A stretch of 64,000 bases of DNA from Microtetraspora malaysiensis. GTDB taxonomy: Bacteria; Actinomycetota; Actinomycetes; Streptosporangiales; Streptosporangiaceae. Shown one piece after another: positions 33,141 through 40,974 of this stretch (the stretch's first letter is position 1; every line of letters begins with the position of its first letter). Location of the stretch: assembly GCF_001528665.1 (NCBI RefSeq), contig NZ_BBYJ01000023.1:89564-153563 (forward strand), read 5' to 3'. A model generated the notes under the pieces. That model ran no database searches, was not told where the DNA came from, and saw nothing but the letters and a program-made list of their open reading frames with translations. The translations under genes and the position numbers were made by a program.

Positions 33141-34322
33141 GTGGACCCCGTGCGCAACCCCTATGCCCCCGGTGCGGGGCAGCGCCCACCCGAGCTCGCC
33201 GGGCGCGATCGTGAGCTGCAGCAGTTCGAAGTCGTATTGGAGCGGGTGGCCCGCGGCCGGCCGGAGCGGAGCATGGTGCTCACCGGGCTTCGCGGCGTCG
33301 GCAAGACCGTCCTGCTCAACACGTTCAAGTCAATGGCCATGCAGCGGCTGTGGGGCACCGGAAAGATCGAGGCCCGGCCCGACCAGTCGATTCGCCGCCC
33401 GGTCGCCGCGGCGCTGCACATGGCGATCCGGGAGCTGGCGCCCCGGCATCGCGCCCCCGACCGCATCGAGGCGTTCCTCGGCGTGCTCAAGGCCTTCGCG
33501 ATGCGCGACCCGGCGGCGGCCAAGGGCACCTCGCACTGGTCGCCCGGCATCGACGTCCCGGCGTCGCGCGGCCGGGCCGACTCCGGCGACCTGGAGATCG
33601 ACCTGACCGAGCTGTTCGTCGACGCCGCCGGGGTCGCGACCGATCTCGGCGTCGGCATCGCGCTGTTCATCGACGAGATGCAGGACGTGCCGGCCGCGGA
33701 TGTCTCCGCGCTCTGCGCCGCCTGTCATGAGCTGTCGCAGAACGGCGGGCCGCTGATCGTGGTCGGGGCCGGGCTGCCGCATCTGCCCGGCGTCCTGTCC
33801 GCGAGCAAGAGCTACTCCGAGCGCCTGTTCCGCTACGCCCGGATCGACCGGCTGGACCGGGATGCCGCCGACCTCGCGCTCATCGCTCCCGCCGAGCGCG
33901 AGGACGTCGAGTTCACCCCGGAGGCCCTCGACGCCCTCTACGAGGCGGCCGACGGCTACCCCTACTTCGTCCAGGCGTACGGCAAGGTGGCCTGGGACCT
34001 CGCCCCGCACAGCCCGATCACGGCCGACGACATCAAGGTGTCCGCCCCCGAGGCCGAGGAGGAGCTCGCGGTCGGTTTCTTCGGCAGCCGGTATGAGCGC
34101 GCCACGCCGGCCGAGCGCGACTACATGCACGCGATGGCCCAGCTCGGAGATGACCCGGTGCCGACGGCCGATGTCGCGGAGTCGCTCGGGCGCAAGCCGT
34201 CGAGCCTGTCGCCGGCTCGGGACAGCCTCATCAAGAAGGGCCTGATCTACAGCGCGGAGCGCGGTGTGATCGCCTTCACCGTCCCCCATTTCGGGAGGTT
34301 CCTGCGTGCGCAACCGCTGTAG
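33141..34322 (+). CDS. AAA-family ATPase (Orc1/STAND-like)
   Basis: A 393-residue P-loop ATPase. Walker A is GLRGVGKT (49-56), and Walker B is ALFIDEMQDV near residues 174-183. The sensor region GPLIVVGAGLPHLPG follows. The C-terminus (about 315-393) has a winged-helix-like part (PVPTADVAESLGRKPSSLSPARDSLIKKG). Such proteins are common in actinomycetes and their role is unclear; DNA binding is plausible. I chose the GTG at 33141, which gives the usual family start DPVRNPYAPGAGQRPPEL. An in-frame ATG at 32991 would add 50 unconserved residues. A LexA-like box and CTACG boxes lie upstream. Confidence 0.8.
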   Translation: MDPVRNPYAPGAGQRPPELAGRDRELQQFEVVLERVARGRPERSMVLTGLRGVGKTVLLNTFKSMAMQRLWGTGKIEARPDQSIRRPVAAALHMAIRELAPRHRAPDRIEAFLGVLKAFAMRDPAAAKGTSHWSPGIDVPASRGRADSGDLEIDLTELFVDAAGVATDLGVGIALFIDEMQDVPAADVSALCAACHELSQNGGPLIVVGAGLPHLPGVLSASKSYSERLFRYARIDRLDRDAADLALIAPAEREDVEFTPEALDALYEAADGYPYFVQAYGKVAWDLAPHSPITADDIKVSAPEAEEELAVGFFGSRYERATPAERDYMHAMAQLGDDPVPTADVAESLGRKPSSLSPARDSLIKKGLIYSAERGVIAFTVPHFGRFLRAQPL

Positions 34323-34339
34323 GGACCCCCGCCATTGAC

Positions 34340-34383
34340 CTCTCTACGGCTTTCTAGAGGGGAAGCTAGAGAGCCGTAGAGAG
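34340..34383. terminator. 18-bp-arm hairpin with CTACG/TCTAG boxes
   Basis: CTCTCTACGGCTTTCTAG and its complement (17 of 18 bp) enclose an 8-base loop just after the ATPase stop. The arms carry the same TCTACG and TCTAG boxes as the sites at 33081 and 34411 (TCTAG-N5-TCTAG, 34411-34425, overlapping the MauE-like stop codon). It can act as a bidirectional terminator between convergent genes, or as an operator. Confidence 0.65.
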
Positions 34384-34421
34384 TTGAATTCGCGCGCCCG
34401 CATCGCGAAATCTAGGGCTGT

Positions 34422-35249
34422 CTAGCGTGTAGCCGATACAGCGATAGATTCCGCTAGCGGCTCGACCGGGTTGCCGTCCTGCCCCACCACGGCGACCCGG
34501 ATCGTCGGACGCCGGCCGCTCAGATAGACGGCGAAGACCACCTCGGCCCCGCCCTGACCGGGGAAGACGAAGAACCGCCAGCACAGCTCGCGCCACGAGT
34601 CGTACGGCTCGACGGACTCGAGGGCGGCGACGTGGGTCCGCCAGGCCGCGCTCGACCTGAGCCGGGACAGCGCGCGGCCGGGCGGCGCCGGCCGCTCCTC
34701 ACAGGGAGCCCGGTGCCGCAGCCGCGACACGATCTCCTCCACCTCGGGCGAGAGCGCCAGCAACAGCGCGAGGTAGCCCGCCGCCCAGGCCGCCGCCGTC
34801 CAGGACACCCCGGCGACCAGGTCGGCCACGCCGACGTCCGCCACCGCGACGGCCGTCGCCATCCCGGTCAGCACCGTCGAACGCGCGAGCGAGCGCAGGC
34901 CGACCGGCGCGGAGCTGACCTCGCCGAAGCAGCCGCACCCCACATCCGGCCGGCGACGGCGCAGATCCCACAGCACGTACGTTGAGATCGCGAAAAGCGC
35001 GACGGTGAGCAGGCGGGCGACCGCGAGATCGGCGGCGAGTTGACCCGCGACCAGCGCGAACTCACCGACGGCGCAGGCGAGCATGGCCGCCTTCCTGAAC
35101 CGCTCCGGCACGAGGACGGCGGGGCCGAGCCGGCTGGTCGCGCCCTGCCCGCCGCCGTCGTCTCCGGCGGTGAACAGCTTGGCCACGCCCCCCATGATCA
35201 GAAGCAGGGTCAGGATGGGCAGGGCGCCCACCGCCGCGGTCACCAGCAC
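34422..35249 (-). CDS. MauE/DoxX-like membrane protein
   Basis: A 275-residue membrane protein. The N-terminal four-helix MauE-type domain (about 1-165) includes the diagnostic GCGCFGEVS Cys motif after WDLRRRRPDVG. A hydrophilic C-terminal domain (about 170-275) rich in beta strands follows. MauE proteins help form disulfides in secreted methylamine dehydrogenase small subunits, and homologues elsewhere pair with Cys-rich exported proteins. The gene upstream encodes such a protein, ending 3 bp before this GTG start, so the pair probably form a disulfide-maturation unit. Confidence 0.82.
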   Translation of the reverse strand: MLVTAAVGALPILTLLLIMGGVAKLFTAGDDGGGQGATSRLGPAVLVPERFRKAAMLACAVGEFALVAGQLAADLAVARLLTVALFAISTYVLWDLRRRRPDVGCGCFGEVSSAPVGLRSLARSTVLTGMATAVAVADVGVADLVAGVSWTAAAWAAGYLALLLALSPEVEEIVSRLRHRAPCEERPAPPGRALSRLRSSAAWRTHVAALESVEPYDSWRELCWRFFVFPGQGGAEVVFAVYLSGRRPTIRVAVVGQDGNPVEPLAESIAVSATR

Positions 35250-35252
35250 ACG

Positions 35253-36203
35253 TCACCTCAATCCGACCTGGGCGTTGAAGCAGCCCTTGGTCAGGTCGCC
35301 ACCGAGTCGTACATACGAGAGCGCGGACAGTTCGACGATCCGCCCGCGTGGGGAGGTTTCGCAGTCGACGCACCGGTCGTGGAAGCGGGCGGCCATGCAG
35401 CCGCAGGCCACGATCGGCACCGCGGCCGAACGCCGGCCGCAGACGTTCCGGACGGTGAGCATCGACCCCAGCGAGAGATACGGCAGCCGAACGCCCGGGA
35501 CGACGCCCTGGTCGCAGCCGGTGTCGGAGCTCTCCAGCATGGGATAGGCCGCGCCGCCGTCGGCGTGGTCGGACCACACGGCGGTCCCGGAGACCCTCGA
35601 CGGTGTCCCGCCGAACGCGGGAGGCGGCGCGGGCACCGCGTTCGCCCGGTGCGGTGGCTGCGACGTGGCCGGGACCTGGGCCAGCGCGGCGCCGTCCTGG
35701 ACCGTCCCGATGGCGTCGAAGAGGTAGCCGGGCTCCAGCTTCGGATGCCGTACCAGGAGTCGGCCGGTGGACGGGTAGGGGATGACGACCGAGCGGCGGC
35801 CCCGGTGCGGGCCGCTGTCGATCTCGACGGTGAGGTCGCGCCGGCCGCTGACGTCGAGGATGATCCCGGTCATCCGCGTCATGTCCGCCCATACGCAGTC
35901 CGCGACCCGCCCGGACCGGGTCCTGATGATCACACGGGAGCCCGCGGGCAGCCGGTCCGGAGGGATCGGACCACCGCGCCAGGCGGTGGCCCACGGGGCG
36001 ATGACGAGCCGCTCCTCCTGGCCCCGGTCGTCCTCTATCACCAGGAAATGGGGGGTGGCGTCGAAGATCCGGCCGCTGATCGCGTCCAGCGCGGGGTCGT
36101 CGTCGTCCTCAGCCGACTGGGGTGGGTGCGCGGTCCGGCCGAGGGCGGCCGCGGACAGTAGGTGCCGGCGCTCGACCCGCGCGTGCGGCAGGGAAACTCT
36201 CAC
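35253..36203 (-). CDS. exported Cys-rich protein with beta-barrel-like C-terminus
   Basis: A protein of about 316 residues (from a GTG at 36203; 36245 is possible). It starts with a twin-arginine-like segment VERRHLLSAAALG. The middle is beta-rich (about 45-150). The C-terminal 85 residues hold seven Cys (NVCG, ACGCM, DRCVDC, KGC) and a GRIVELSALSYVRLG segment resembling RlpA-type double-psi beta barrels. I do not assign a function. It precedes the MauE-like gene by 3 bp, and the many Cys fit disulfide maturation by MauE. Confidence 0.6.
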   Translation of the reverse strand: MRVSLPHARVERRHLLSAAALGRTAHPPQSAEDDDDPALDAISGRIFDATPHFLVIEDDRGQEERLVIAPWATAWRGGPIPPDRLPAGSRVIIRTRSGRVADCVWADMTRMTGIILDVSGRRDLTVEIDSGPHRGRRSVVIPYPSTGRLLVRHPKLEPGYLFDAIGTVQDGAALAQVPATSQPPHRANAVPAPPPAFGGTPSRVSGTAVWSDHADGGAAYPMLESSDTGCDQGVVPGVRLPYLSLGSMLTVRNVCGRRSAAVPIVACGCMAARFHDRCVDCETSPRGRIVELSALSYVRLGGDLTKGCFNAQVGLR

Positions 36204-36484
36204 CCATCCAGCGTCACATGAGACCGATGACCGATAGGGACGCATTCGAGGCTGATGGTGCTTTCGGGAGCAATATTCCCCCACTCGGTGGAAGCTGTTG
36301 TCACCCGATCTCCGCCAATCGGGCCGTCCGGCGGCGACGAGGGCTACGTCGGCCCGCCACCGATCTGCCGTCTCTTTGCACTTGACGGTACGAAACCTGG
36401 ATGGCGGTTCAGCCGGATCGCGGGTCCCAACTGCGATTCTGGCGACGGAAGCAGCCTCTCCACGGCCGGACCGGTGATCGTTTT

Positions 36485-36973
36485 ATGGGGAATCATGAGG
36501 AGTTCCGCGAGTATGTTGTGACGCGCGGGCCGGCATTGCTGCGCGCCGCTCACCAGCTCACGGGGAACCCCTCTGACGCCGAGGACCTGCTGCAGGCCGC
36601 GCTGGCCAAGACCTATGTCGCCTGGGACCGGATCCAGGACCGCTCCGCGCTCGACGGGTACGTGCGCCGGGCCATGGTGAACATCAACATCTCCTGGTGG
36701 CGGCGGCGCAAGCTCCAGGAGTTCCCGTCCGAGGAACTGCCCGAGGTCCCCGTCCAGCCGGACGCGCGGTATCACCACGAGGAGCTTGAGCGGGCGCTCG
36801 AACGGCTCCCGGTGCGGCAGCGTACCGCGATCGTGCTCCGTTACTACGAGGACATGACGGAGCTCGAGATCGCCAAGGCGCTGGGGATCAGCATCGGGAC
36901 CGTCAAGAGCACGGTGTCGCGGGGGATGGCCAAGCTGCGCGGGGACATGGCGGTCCAGCACTCGCTGAACTGA
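36485..36973 (+). CDS. SigE-family ECF RNA polymerase sigma factor
   Basis: A 162-residue extracytoplasmic-function sigma factor of the short SigE family of actinomycetes. Region 2 covers roughly residues 8-75 (LTGNPSDAEDLLQAALAKTY, then YVRRAMVNINISWWRRRK). Region 4 covers 100-155 (LERLPVRQRTAIVLRYYED, then EIAKALGISIGTVKSTVSRG). No anti-sigma gene is adjacent; the next gene is a convergent MarR. The ATG at 36485 gives the family start and has no clear ribosome site. Its regulon is unknown. Confidence 0.9.
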   Translation: MGNHEEFREYVVTRGPALLRAAHQLTGNPSDAEDLLQAALAKTYVAWDRIQDRSALDGYVRRAMVNINISWWRRRKLQEFPSEELPEVPVQPDARYHHEELERALERLPVRQRTAIVLRYYEDMTELEIAKALGISIGTVKSTVSRGMAKLRGDMAVQHSLN

Positions 36974-36985
36974 CCCCTCCTCCGG

Positions 36986-37468
36986 TTACTCGACCTTGGC
37001 CGGCTCGGCGACCCCCGCCGTGGCGCACGGCCGTACGACGTCGCGGATGAGGCGGAGCGTGGACAGGAAGTCGGCGAGCTGCTCGGGGGTGAGCAGGCTG
37101 GTGAACCACGTCTCGATGTCGTCGAGGTGCTGGGGCAGCACGCCGAGCAGCCGCTGTCTGCCCTCGTCCGTGAGCACCGCGTACGACGCGCGGCGGTCGT
37201 TGGGGCAGGCGCGGCGGGTCACAAGGTTCTCGCGTTCCAGCCGGTCCACCACGCGGGTGATCCCGCTCGTCGAGAGGGAGGTCTGTGCGGCCAGGTCGCT
37301 CATCCTGAGGCCGTGTGCGGGGGAGCGGGCAAGCCTGATCAACGTCTCGAACTCGACGTCGGACAGCCCGGCGCCCGCGAGCGCGGGACTCATCTTTTCG
37401 GAGATCCCCGCCATGACCTCGGCGAGCAGTCCCATCGCGGTGAGCCGGGGATCGTCAAATGGGCTCAT
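36986..37468 (-). CDS. MarR family transcriptional regulator
   Basis: A 160-residue winged helix-turn-helix repressor. The DNA-binding part is MSDLAAQTSLSTSGITRVVD, followed by the wing LVTRRACPNDRRASYAVLTDEG. It is divergent from the YceI gene across 101 bp that hold a TTGACA promoter, so it probably represses yceI and itself. A MarR-YceI pair is a known arrangement in actinomycetes. The inducer is unknown. Confidence 0.92.
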   Translation of the reverse strand: MSPFDDPRLTAMGLLAEVMAGISEKMSPALAGAGLSDVEFETLIRLARSPAHGLRMSDLAAQTSLSTSGITRVVDRLERENLVTRRACPNDRRASYAVLTDEGRQRLLGVLPQHLDDIETWFTSLLTPEQLADFLSTLRLIRDVVRPCATAGVAEPAKVE

Positions 37469-37493
37469 AAGCGCTGAGTCTACCGCGTCTTAG

Positions 37494-37523
37494 TTGACAC
37501 GCGGAATATTACTCAGGTAGAAA
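37494..37523 (+). promoter_or_regulatory. candidate yceI promoter
   Basis: TTGACA (37494-37499) and TAGAAA (37518-37523) are 18 bases apart, 46 bp before the YceI start. The -35 is perfect and the -10 weak. It lies between divergent MarR and YceI genes, where MarR would bind. Confidence 0.55.
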
Positions 37524-37569
37524 ATTGCTAGCTCAGACATCCACACGGCAAGTACATCGGGAGGCCAGC

Positions 37570-38133
37570 ATGAGCATCCGTGAATGGGAAGGCATCAAGA
37601 TTCCGACGGTCGGGACCTTCGCCCTGGACGTCGCGCACACGCGCGTCGGGTTCGTCGTCAAGCACATGATGGTCAGCAAGGTCCGGGGCAACTTCGCCGA
37701 GTTCGAGGGCAAGATCGCCATCACCGAGAACCCGCTGGAGTCGAGCGTGGAGGCCGTGCTCAAGACCGGCAGCATCCACACCGGCGTCGGTGACCGTGAC
37801 AACCACCTCCGCAGCGACGACTTCCTCTCCGCCGAGAAGTTCCCCGAGATCACCTTCCGGAACAGCCGGGTGGCCGAGCACTCCGGCGACGAGTTCGTCC
37901 TCGTCGGCGACCTCACGATCCGCGACGTCACCAAGGAAGTCGAGCTCAAGGTCGAGTTCGGCGGCGCCGCGCAGAACCCGTGGGGCCAGGAGATCTTCGG
38001 CTTCAGCGCCGAGACCGAGATTGACCGTGAGGACTTCGGCCTGACCTACAACCAGGCCCTGGAGGCCGGCGGCGTCCTGGTCGGCAAGAAGGTCAAGATC
38101 GAGATCGAGGGTGAGGCCGTACGGCAGGCCTGA
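37570..38133 (+). CDS. YceI family lipid-binding protein
   Basis: A 187-residue lipocalin-like beta-barrel protein of the YceI family, which binds polyisoprenoids or fatty amides. Key features are AHTRVGFVVKHMMVSKVRGNF at the start, DNHLRSDDFLSAEKFPEITF in the middle, and VGDLTIRDVTKEVELKVEF. No signal peptide is present, so it is cytoplasmic, as for many actinomycete YceI proteins. The ATG at 37570 has a GGGAGG ribosome site. A strong palindromic terminator follows at 38151. Confidence 0.92.
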   Translation: MSIREWEGIKIPTVGTFALDVAHTRVGFVVKHMMVSKVRGNFAEFEGKIAITENPLESSVEAVLKTGSIHTGVGDRDNHLRSDDFLSAEKFPEITFRNSRVAEHSGDEFVLVGDLTIRDVTKEVELKVEFGGAAQNPWGQEIFGFSAETEIDREDFGLTYNQALEAGGVLVGKKVKIEIEGEAVRQA

Positions 38134-38150
38134 GCGTTTTCCCCAGCCTT

Positions 38151-38193
38151 ACACACAGCCTTTGTCCACAGCCTGTGGACAAAGGCTGTGTGT
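38151..38193. terminator. 43-bp perfect palindrome with two inverted DnaA boxes
   Basis: Perfect 21-bp arms (ACACACAGCCTTTGTCCACA plus G) are separated by one base, 18 bp after the yceI stop, with a short T-rich stretch after. The centre is TTGTCCACA-GCC-TGTGGACAA, two consensus actinobacterial DnaA boxes head to head. It should act as a terminator; DnaA binding is also possible. Confidence 0.8.
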
Positions 38194-38422
38194 TTCTCGC
38201 CTGGTCGAACCGTCGTCCGATGCTGTCGGCCGCCCGCGCTGCTACCCGGCAGGCGCGCGGTGGGCGGCTCGATCGGCAAAGAGTACGACAGGCTTGCCCG
38301 ATTCGGGCGTGGGCCAGGTAGGCGGGCAGGCAGTCGAGAGCGGACCGTGATCAATCAGAGCCGGTTTCGCTTTGCTGGCTGGCGCAATCGCCGGTACTCT
38401 GTCTTGAGCCAATCGGCAACCA

Positions 38423-38512
38423 GGAGGCTTCGCCTAGTCAGGTCTATGGCGCCGCACTGCTAATGCGGTTTGGGTCTTAAGCCCATCCGGGGTTCAAATC
38501 CCCGAGCCTCCG
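38423..38512 (+). tRNA. tRNA-Ser(GCT)
   Basis: A complete 90-base class II tRNA. The acceptor stem is GGAGGCT/AGCCTCC with discriminator G. The anticodon stem CCGCA/TGCGG holds the loop CTGCTAA, giving anticodon GCT (serine AGC/AGU codons). The long variable arm TGGGTCTTAAGCCCA and T-arm CGGGG-TTCAAAT-CCCCG are intact. CCA is not encoded. A decayed integrase gene follows, so it has served as an integration site. Confidence 0.96.
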
Positions 38513-38518
38513 CAGGTC

Positions 38519-38553
38519 AGAGCCCCTCTCGCGACATCAGCGAGGGGGGCTCT
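38519..38553 (+). terminator. terminator of tRNA-Ser
   Basis: AGAGCCCCTCTCGC pairs with GCGAGGGGGGCTCT (one mismatch) around a 7-base loop, 7 bases after the tRNA, followed by T-rich sequence. Confidence 0.8.
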
Positions 38554-38594
38554 TCTGATCTCTGGGACCGTCAGGGTTGCAGTTTGGGTTGCAG

Positions 38595-39115
38595 TTAGTC
38601 GTCATCGCCCCAGAGAGCGGCCCCCATGCGGGCGCTCGCATCCTTCACCTGTGGACTGGCGACGTGGGTGTATCGCTCGGTGGCGGTCACCCGAGCGTGC
38701 CCGAGGTTCTCCTGAACGACGCGGATGTGCACACCCTGTTCGACGAGGAGGGTCCCGGCGGTGTGGCGGGCGACGTGGAGGCGGGCTTCCCTGACCCTGG
38801 CCTGATTGAGGAGCGCTTTCCACATCTTGTCGTCCTCGCTGCGTTCCATCGGCCGGCCCCGCCGCGTCGGGAACAGCAGGTCGTGATCTTCCCAGAGGTC
38901 CCCGGCTTCCGCCCGTTCGGCGTCCTGGAGCTTCTTGTGCTCGCGGAGGATGGGCAGCAGCTCGGGCGGGCACTGGAGGGTCAACCTGCTTCGGCCCTTG
39001 CGTTGCCGAAAGACGATGCCGCCGCCGGTGCGCTTCGGGCAGCGGTCGGCGTGGCCGGTGCATCCCCTGGGGCATGTCCTCGTTGGGCAGACGTGGGTCA
39101 CGTCCCCTCGCGTGG
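38595..39115 (-). pseudogene. truncated tyrosine-recombinase integrase
   Basis: About 170 C-terminal codons of a phage/ICE-type integrase. Present are GDLWEDHDLLFPT, the catalytic HVARH box (H-x-x-R region), LGHARVTATERYTHV with the nucleophilic Tyr, and a normal C-terminus. The N-terminal arm-binding and core domains and the first catalytic Arg are missing; upstream sequence belongs to a membrane protein gene. A Cys-rich insert (CPTRTCPRGC) precedes the retained part. It is therefore inactive. The gene points toward tRNA-Ser(GCT), the usual layout for an element integrated there, so it is the scar of a lost element. Confidence 0.88.
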
Positions 39116-40138
39116 TGTAACTCCAAGCTGATCATGTGACGGCGAGGCATGCACGGATGCGGCTGAGTAGATTCGGGCGGGCATCGCGTCGGTGGGTGAT
39201 GCAGACGATGCAGACCGCCGACGCGCAGTGACGACTACTGCGGCGGCCGTCACGAGCGTGAACACCGCTACCCCCGCGTAGGCGATCAGTGTCTGCCGAT
39301 CGAGATGGGTCACCGGTATGCCGCGCTTCGCCTGCCAGGTGAGCACTGCGAACACACCGGTGTAGCCGAGGGCGGCGACGCCGACCAGCCGGGCCCGGAC
39401 CCGTTCGTCGCGGAGCCAACTATGACTGGTCGCGAGTACACCCAGGATCGCGGTGATGAGCAACAGCACCTGGATGGCGTGCAAGCCGACGAAGTGTGGT
39501 ACGCGGAGGTCGCCGCCGGTCGTACTCCAGTTGGTGAGGAACATTCCGTTGCCGTCGGGGTCGCCGATGCCGTGGCCGCCGTTCATGGACACCGTGTTGC
39601 CGTTGGCGTCGGTCACCGTGCGGGGTGTCGCGCCTGAGGAGTTGCTGAGCCAGAGGGCCACGACCATGCTGGCGCTGGCAAGCCCGAGTCCGGCGCGCAG
39701 GGCGCGGGCCATGGCGCGGTCGCCGGTGCGTTGGATCAGGACCAGGACCGCGATGAGCAAAGTGATCAGCAGGAGCGGCCCGACGCCGATGGAGAACACC
39801 GTCCGCACGGTTTGAGCGACCGGCTCGGCGTTGTTGTTGAAATGGCTGACGGTGCCGTGCGCGGCAGCATAGGCGACGGCACCGACGTCCAGCAGGCCGG
39901 AGATCGCGAAAAAGGTACCGAGCCACCAGCCGAAACGTCTGCCCTTGCTCAGCTTGCTGAGCAGCCACGCCAGCGTCAGGCCGTACACCCCCATGGCGAA
40001 GCCGAACTTCAGAGGCTTCACCCAGACCGATTCGCCCATGAGCAGGCGATCGTCGACGAACAGACCGACGGCGGAGGCCAACGTCAGGGTGAACATGAGC
40101 GCGGCGTTCACCACCAGTGGGCGGTGCCAGCCGCGCAT
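39098..40138 (-). CDS. multi-pass membrane protein of unknown function
   Basis: About 346 residues with seven or eight hydrophobic segments, starting MRGWHRPLVVNAALMFTLT. Conserved-looking charged and polar patches occur in loops (VWVKPLKFGFAMG, HFNNNAEPVAQTVRT, GGDLRVPHFVGLHAIQ). His and Asn residues in the membrane suggest a redox or cofactor role, but no family is recognised. The last 10 or so residues are read from the integrase remnant in another frame, so the original C-terminus was replaced at the junction. The start is uncertain: the frame is open to 40264. Confidence 0.65.
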   Translation of the reverse strand: MRGWHRPLVVNAALMFTLTLASAVGLFVDDRLLMGESVWVKPLKFGFAMGVYGLTLAWLLSKLSKGRRFGWWLGTFFAISGLLDVGAVAYAAAHGTVSHFNNNAEPVAQTVRTVFSIGVGPLLLITLLIAVLVLIQRTGDRAMARALRAGLGLASASMVVALWLSNSSGATPRTVTDANGNTVSMNGGHGIGDPDGNGMFLTNWSTTGGDLRVPHFVGLHAIQVLLLITAILGVLATSHSWLRDERVRARLVGVAALGYTGVFAVLTWQAKRGIPVTHLDRQTLIAYAGVAVFTLVTAAAVVVTARRRSASSASPTDAMPARIYSAASVHASPSHDQLGVTPREGT

Positions 40139-40294
40139 TGCGCTGAGACATGTTGCAGGGGTGGCCAACGGGCGCTCCAGACGAGGATCAGGGGGGTCGT
40201 AGCTATTTGAACGACCCCGCCTTGGGCGATGCTGATGTGTCCACCAGCCTCGGCGAACGCGCATCCCGTAACCATCCGATATGCCCCCGGACGC

Positions 40295-40316
40295 GACCGG
40301 GGGTTAACCCCCGGTC
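40295..40316. terminator. 22-bp perfect palindrome
   Basis: GACCGGGGGTTAACCCCCGGTC is exactly self-complementary and lies 58 bp beyond the stop of the DUF302-like gene and upstream of the membrane protein gene. A terminator for the former is most likely; a dimeric-protein site is the alternative. Confidence 0.6.
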
Positions 40317-40373
40317 CGGAAGGCAGGGGTGCTCACTGCGTCATGCGGCGCGAATCGCCGCCATCATCGAGAT

Positions 40374-40919
40374 TCAGGAGCCGCTTGACGTCAGCGCGTC
40401 CGGCACCGGCACGCCGAGGTGATCGAGCAGAGCCGCGAGCTTCCTGTCGAGCTCGATGCCGACCGCGGTGATCGCGGGATCTCCGAAGCTGGAGAAGCGG
40501 GTGCTCGGCTGGTCGACGGCGAACCAGGTTTCGCCCTGCGCGTCCTCGTAGATCGCGGTGCGGAGCGGGGCGTACAGAAGGATGGCCGGGTTGTGGTGGA
40601 ACATCCGCTGGGCGATCGTGTGGTTTCCCATCAGGTATTCCACGCAGCGCCGCCGCTCCCCGGCCAGCCGCAGGAGCGGGCTGAAGTCCTGGCTCCAGTA
40701 CGTGATGAAGTCGTGGGGCGCGTTCTCGGCCGTGGCCCGCGCGACGGCGTCCCAGCCGGCGTTCTCCTCGACCAGCCGCCCGAAGCGTTCCGCCTCGAAC
40801 TCGGGGACGGCGTCCTCGTAGCGGACGCGGAAGGAGTCGTACGGCTCGCCGACGGCGATGGCCAGGCGGTTCACCTCATGCGGGACGCTCTCGATCTTGG
40901 CGGGTGTCGACCGGGTCAC
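40374..40919 (-). CDS. DUF302-like domain protein
   Basis: A 181-residue soluble protein. The C-terminal part (about 115-181: NHTIAQRMFHHNPAILLYAP, then TWFAVDQPSTRFSSFGD and AVGIELDRKLAALLDHLGV) matches the DUF302 fold, found in small stress-associated proteins. The N-terminal region YDSFRVRYEDAVPEFEAERF is specific to the actinobacterial form. The GTG start at 40919 has GAGGAGG directly upstream. Function is unknown. Confidence 0.78.
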   Translation of the reverse strand: MTRSTPAKIESVPHEVNRLAIAVGEPYDSFRVRYEDAVPEFEAERFGRLVEENAGWDAVARATAENAPHDFITYWSQDFSPLLRLAGERRRCVEYLMGNHTIAQRMFHHNPAILLYAPLRTAIYEDAQGETWFAVDQPSTRFSSFGDPAITAVGIELDRKLAALLDHLGVPVPDALTSSGS

Positions 40920-40974
40920 GGTTCCTCCTCGGTGCTCGCTGTCGAACCGAGGAACACGTACCCCCACGTCGTGA

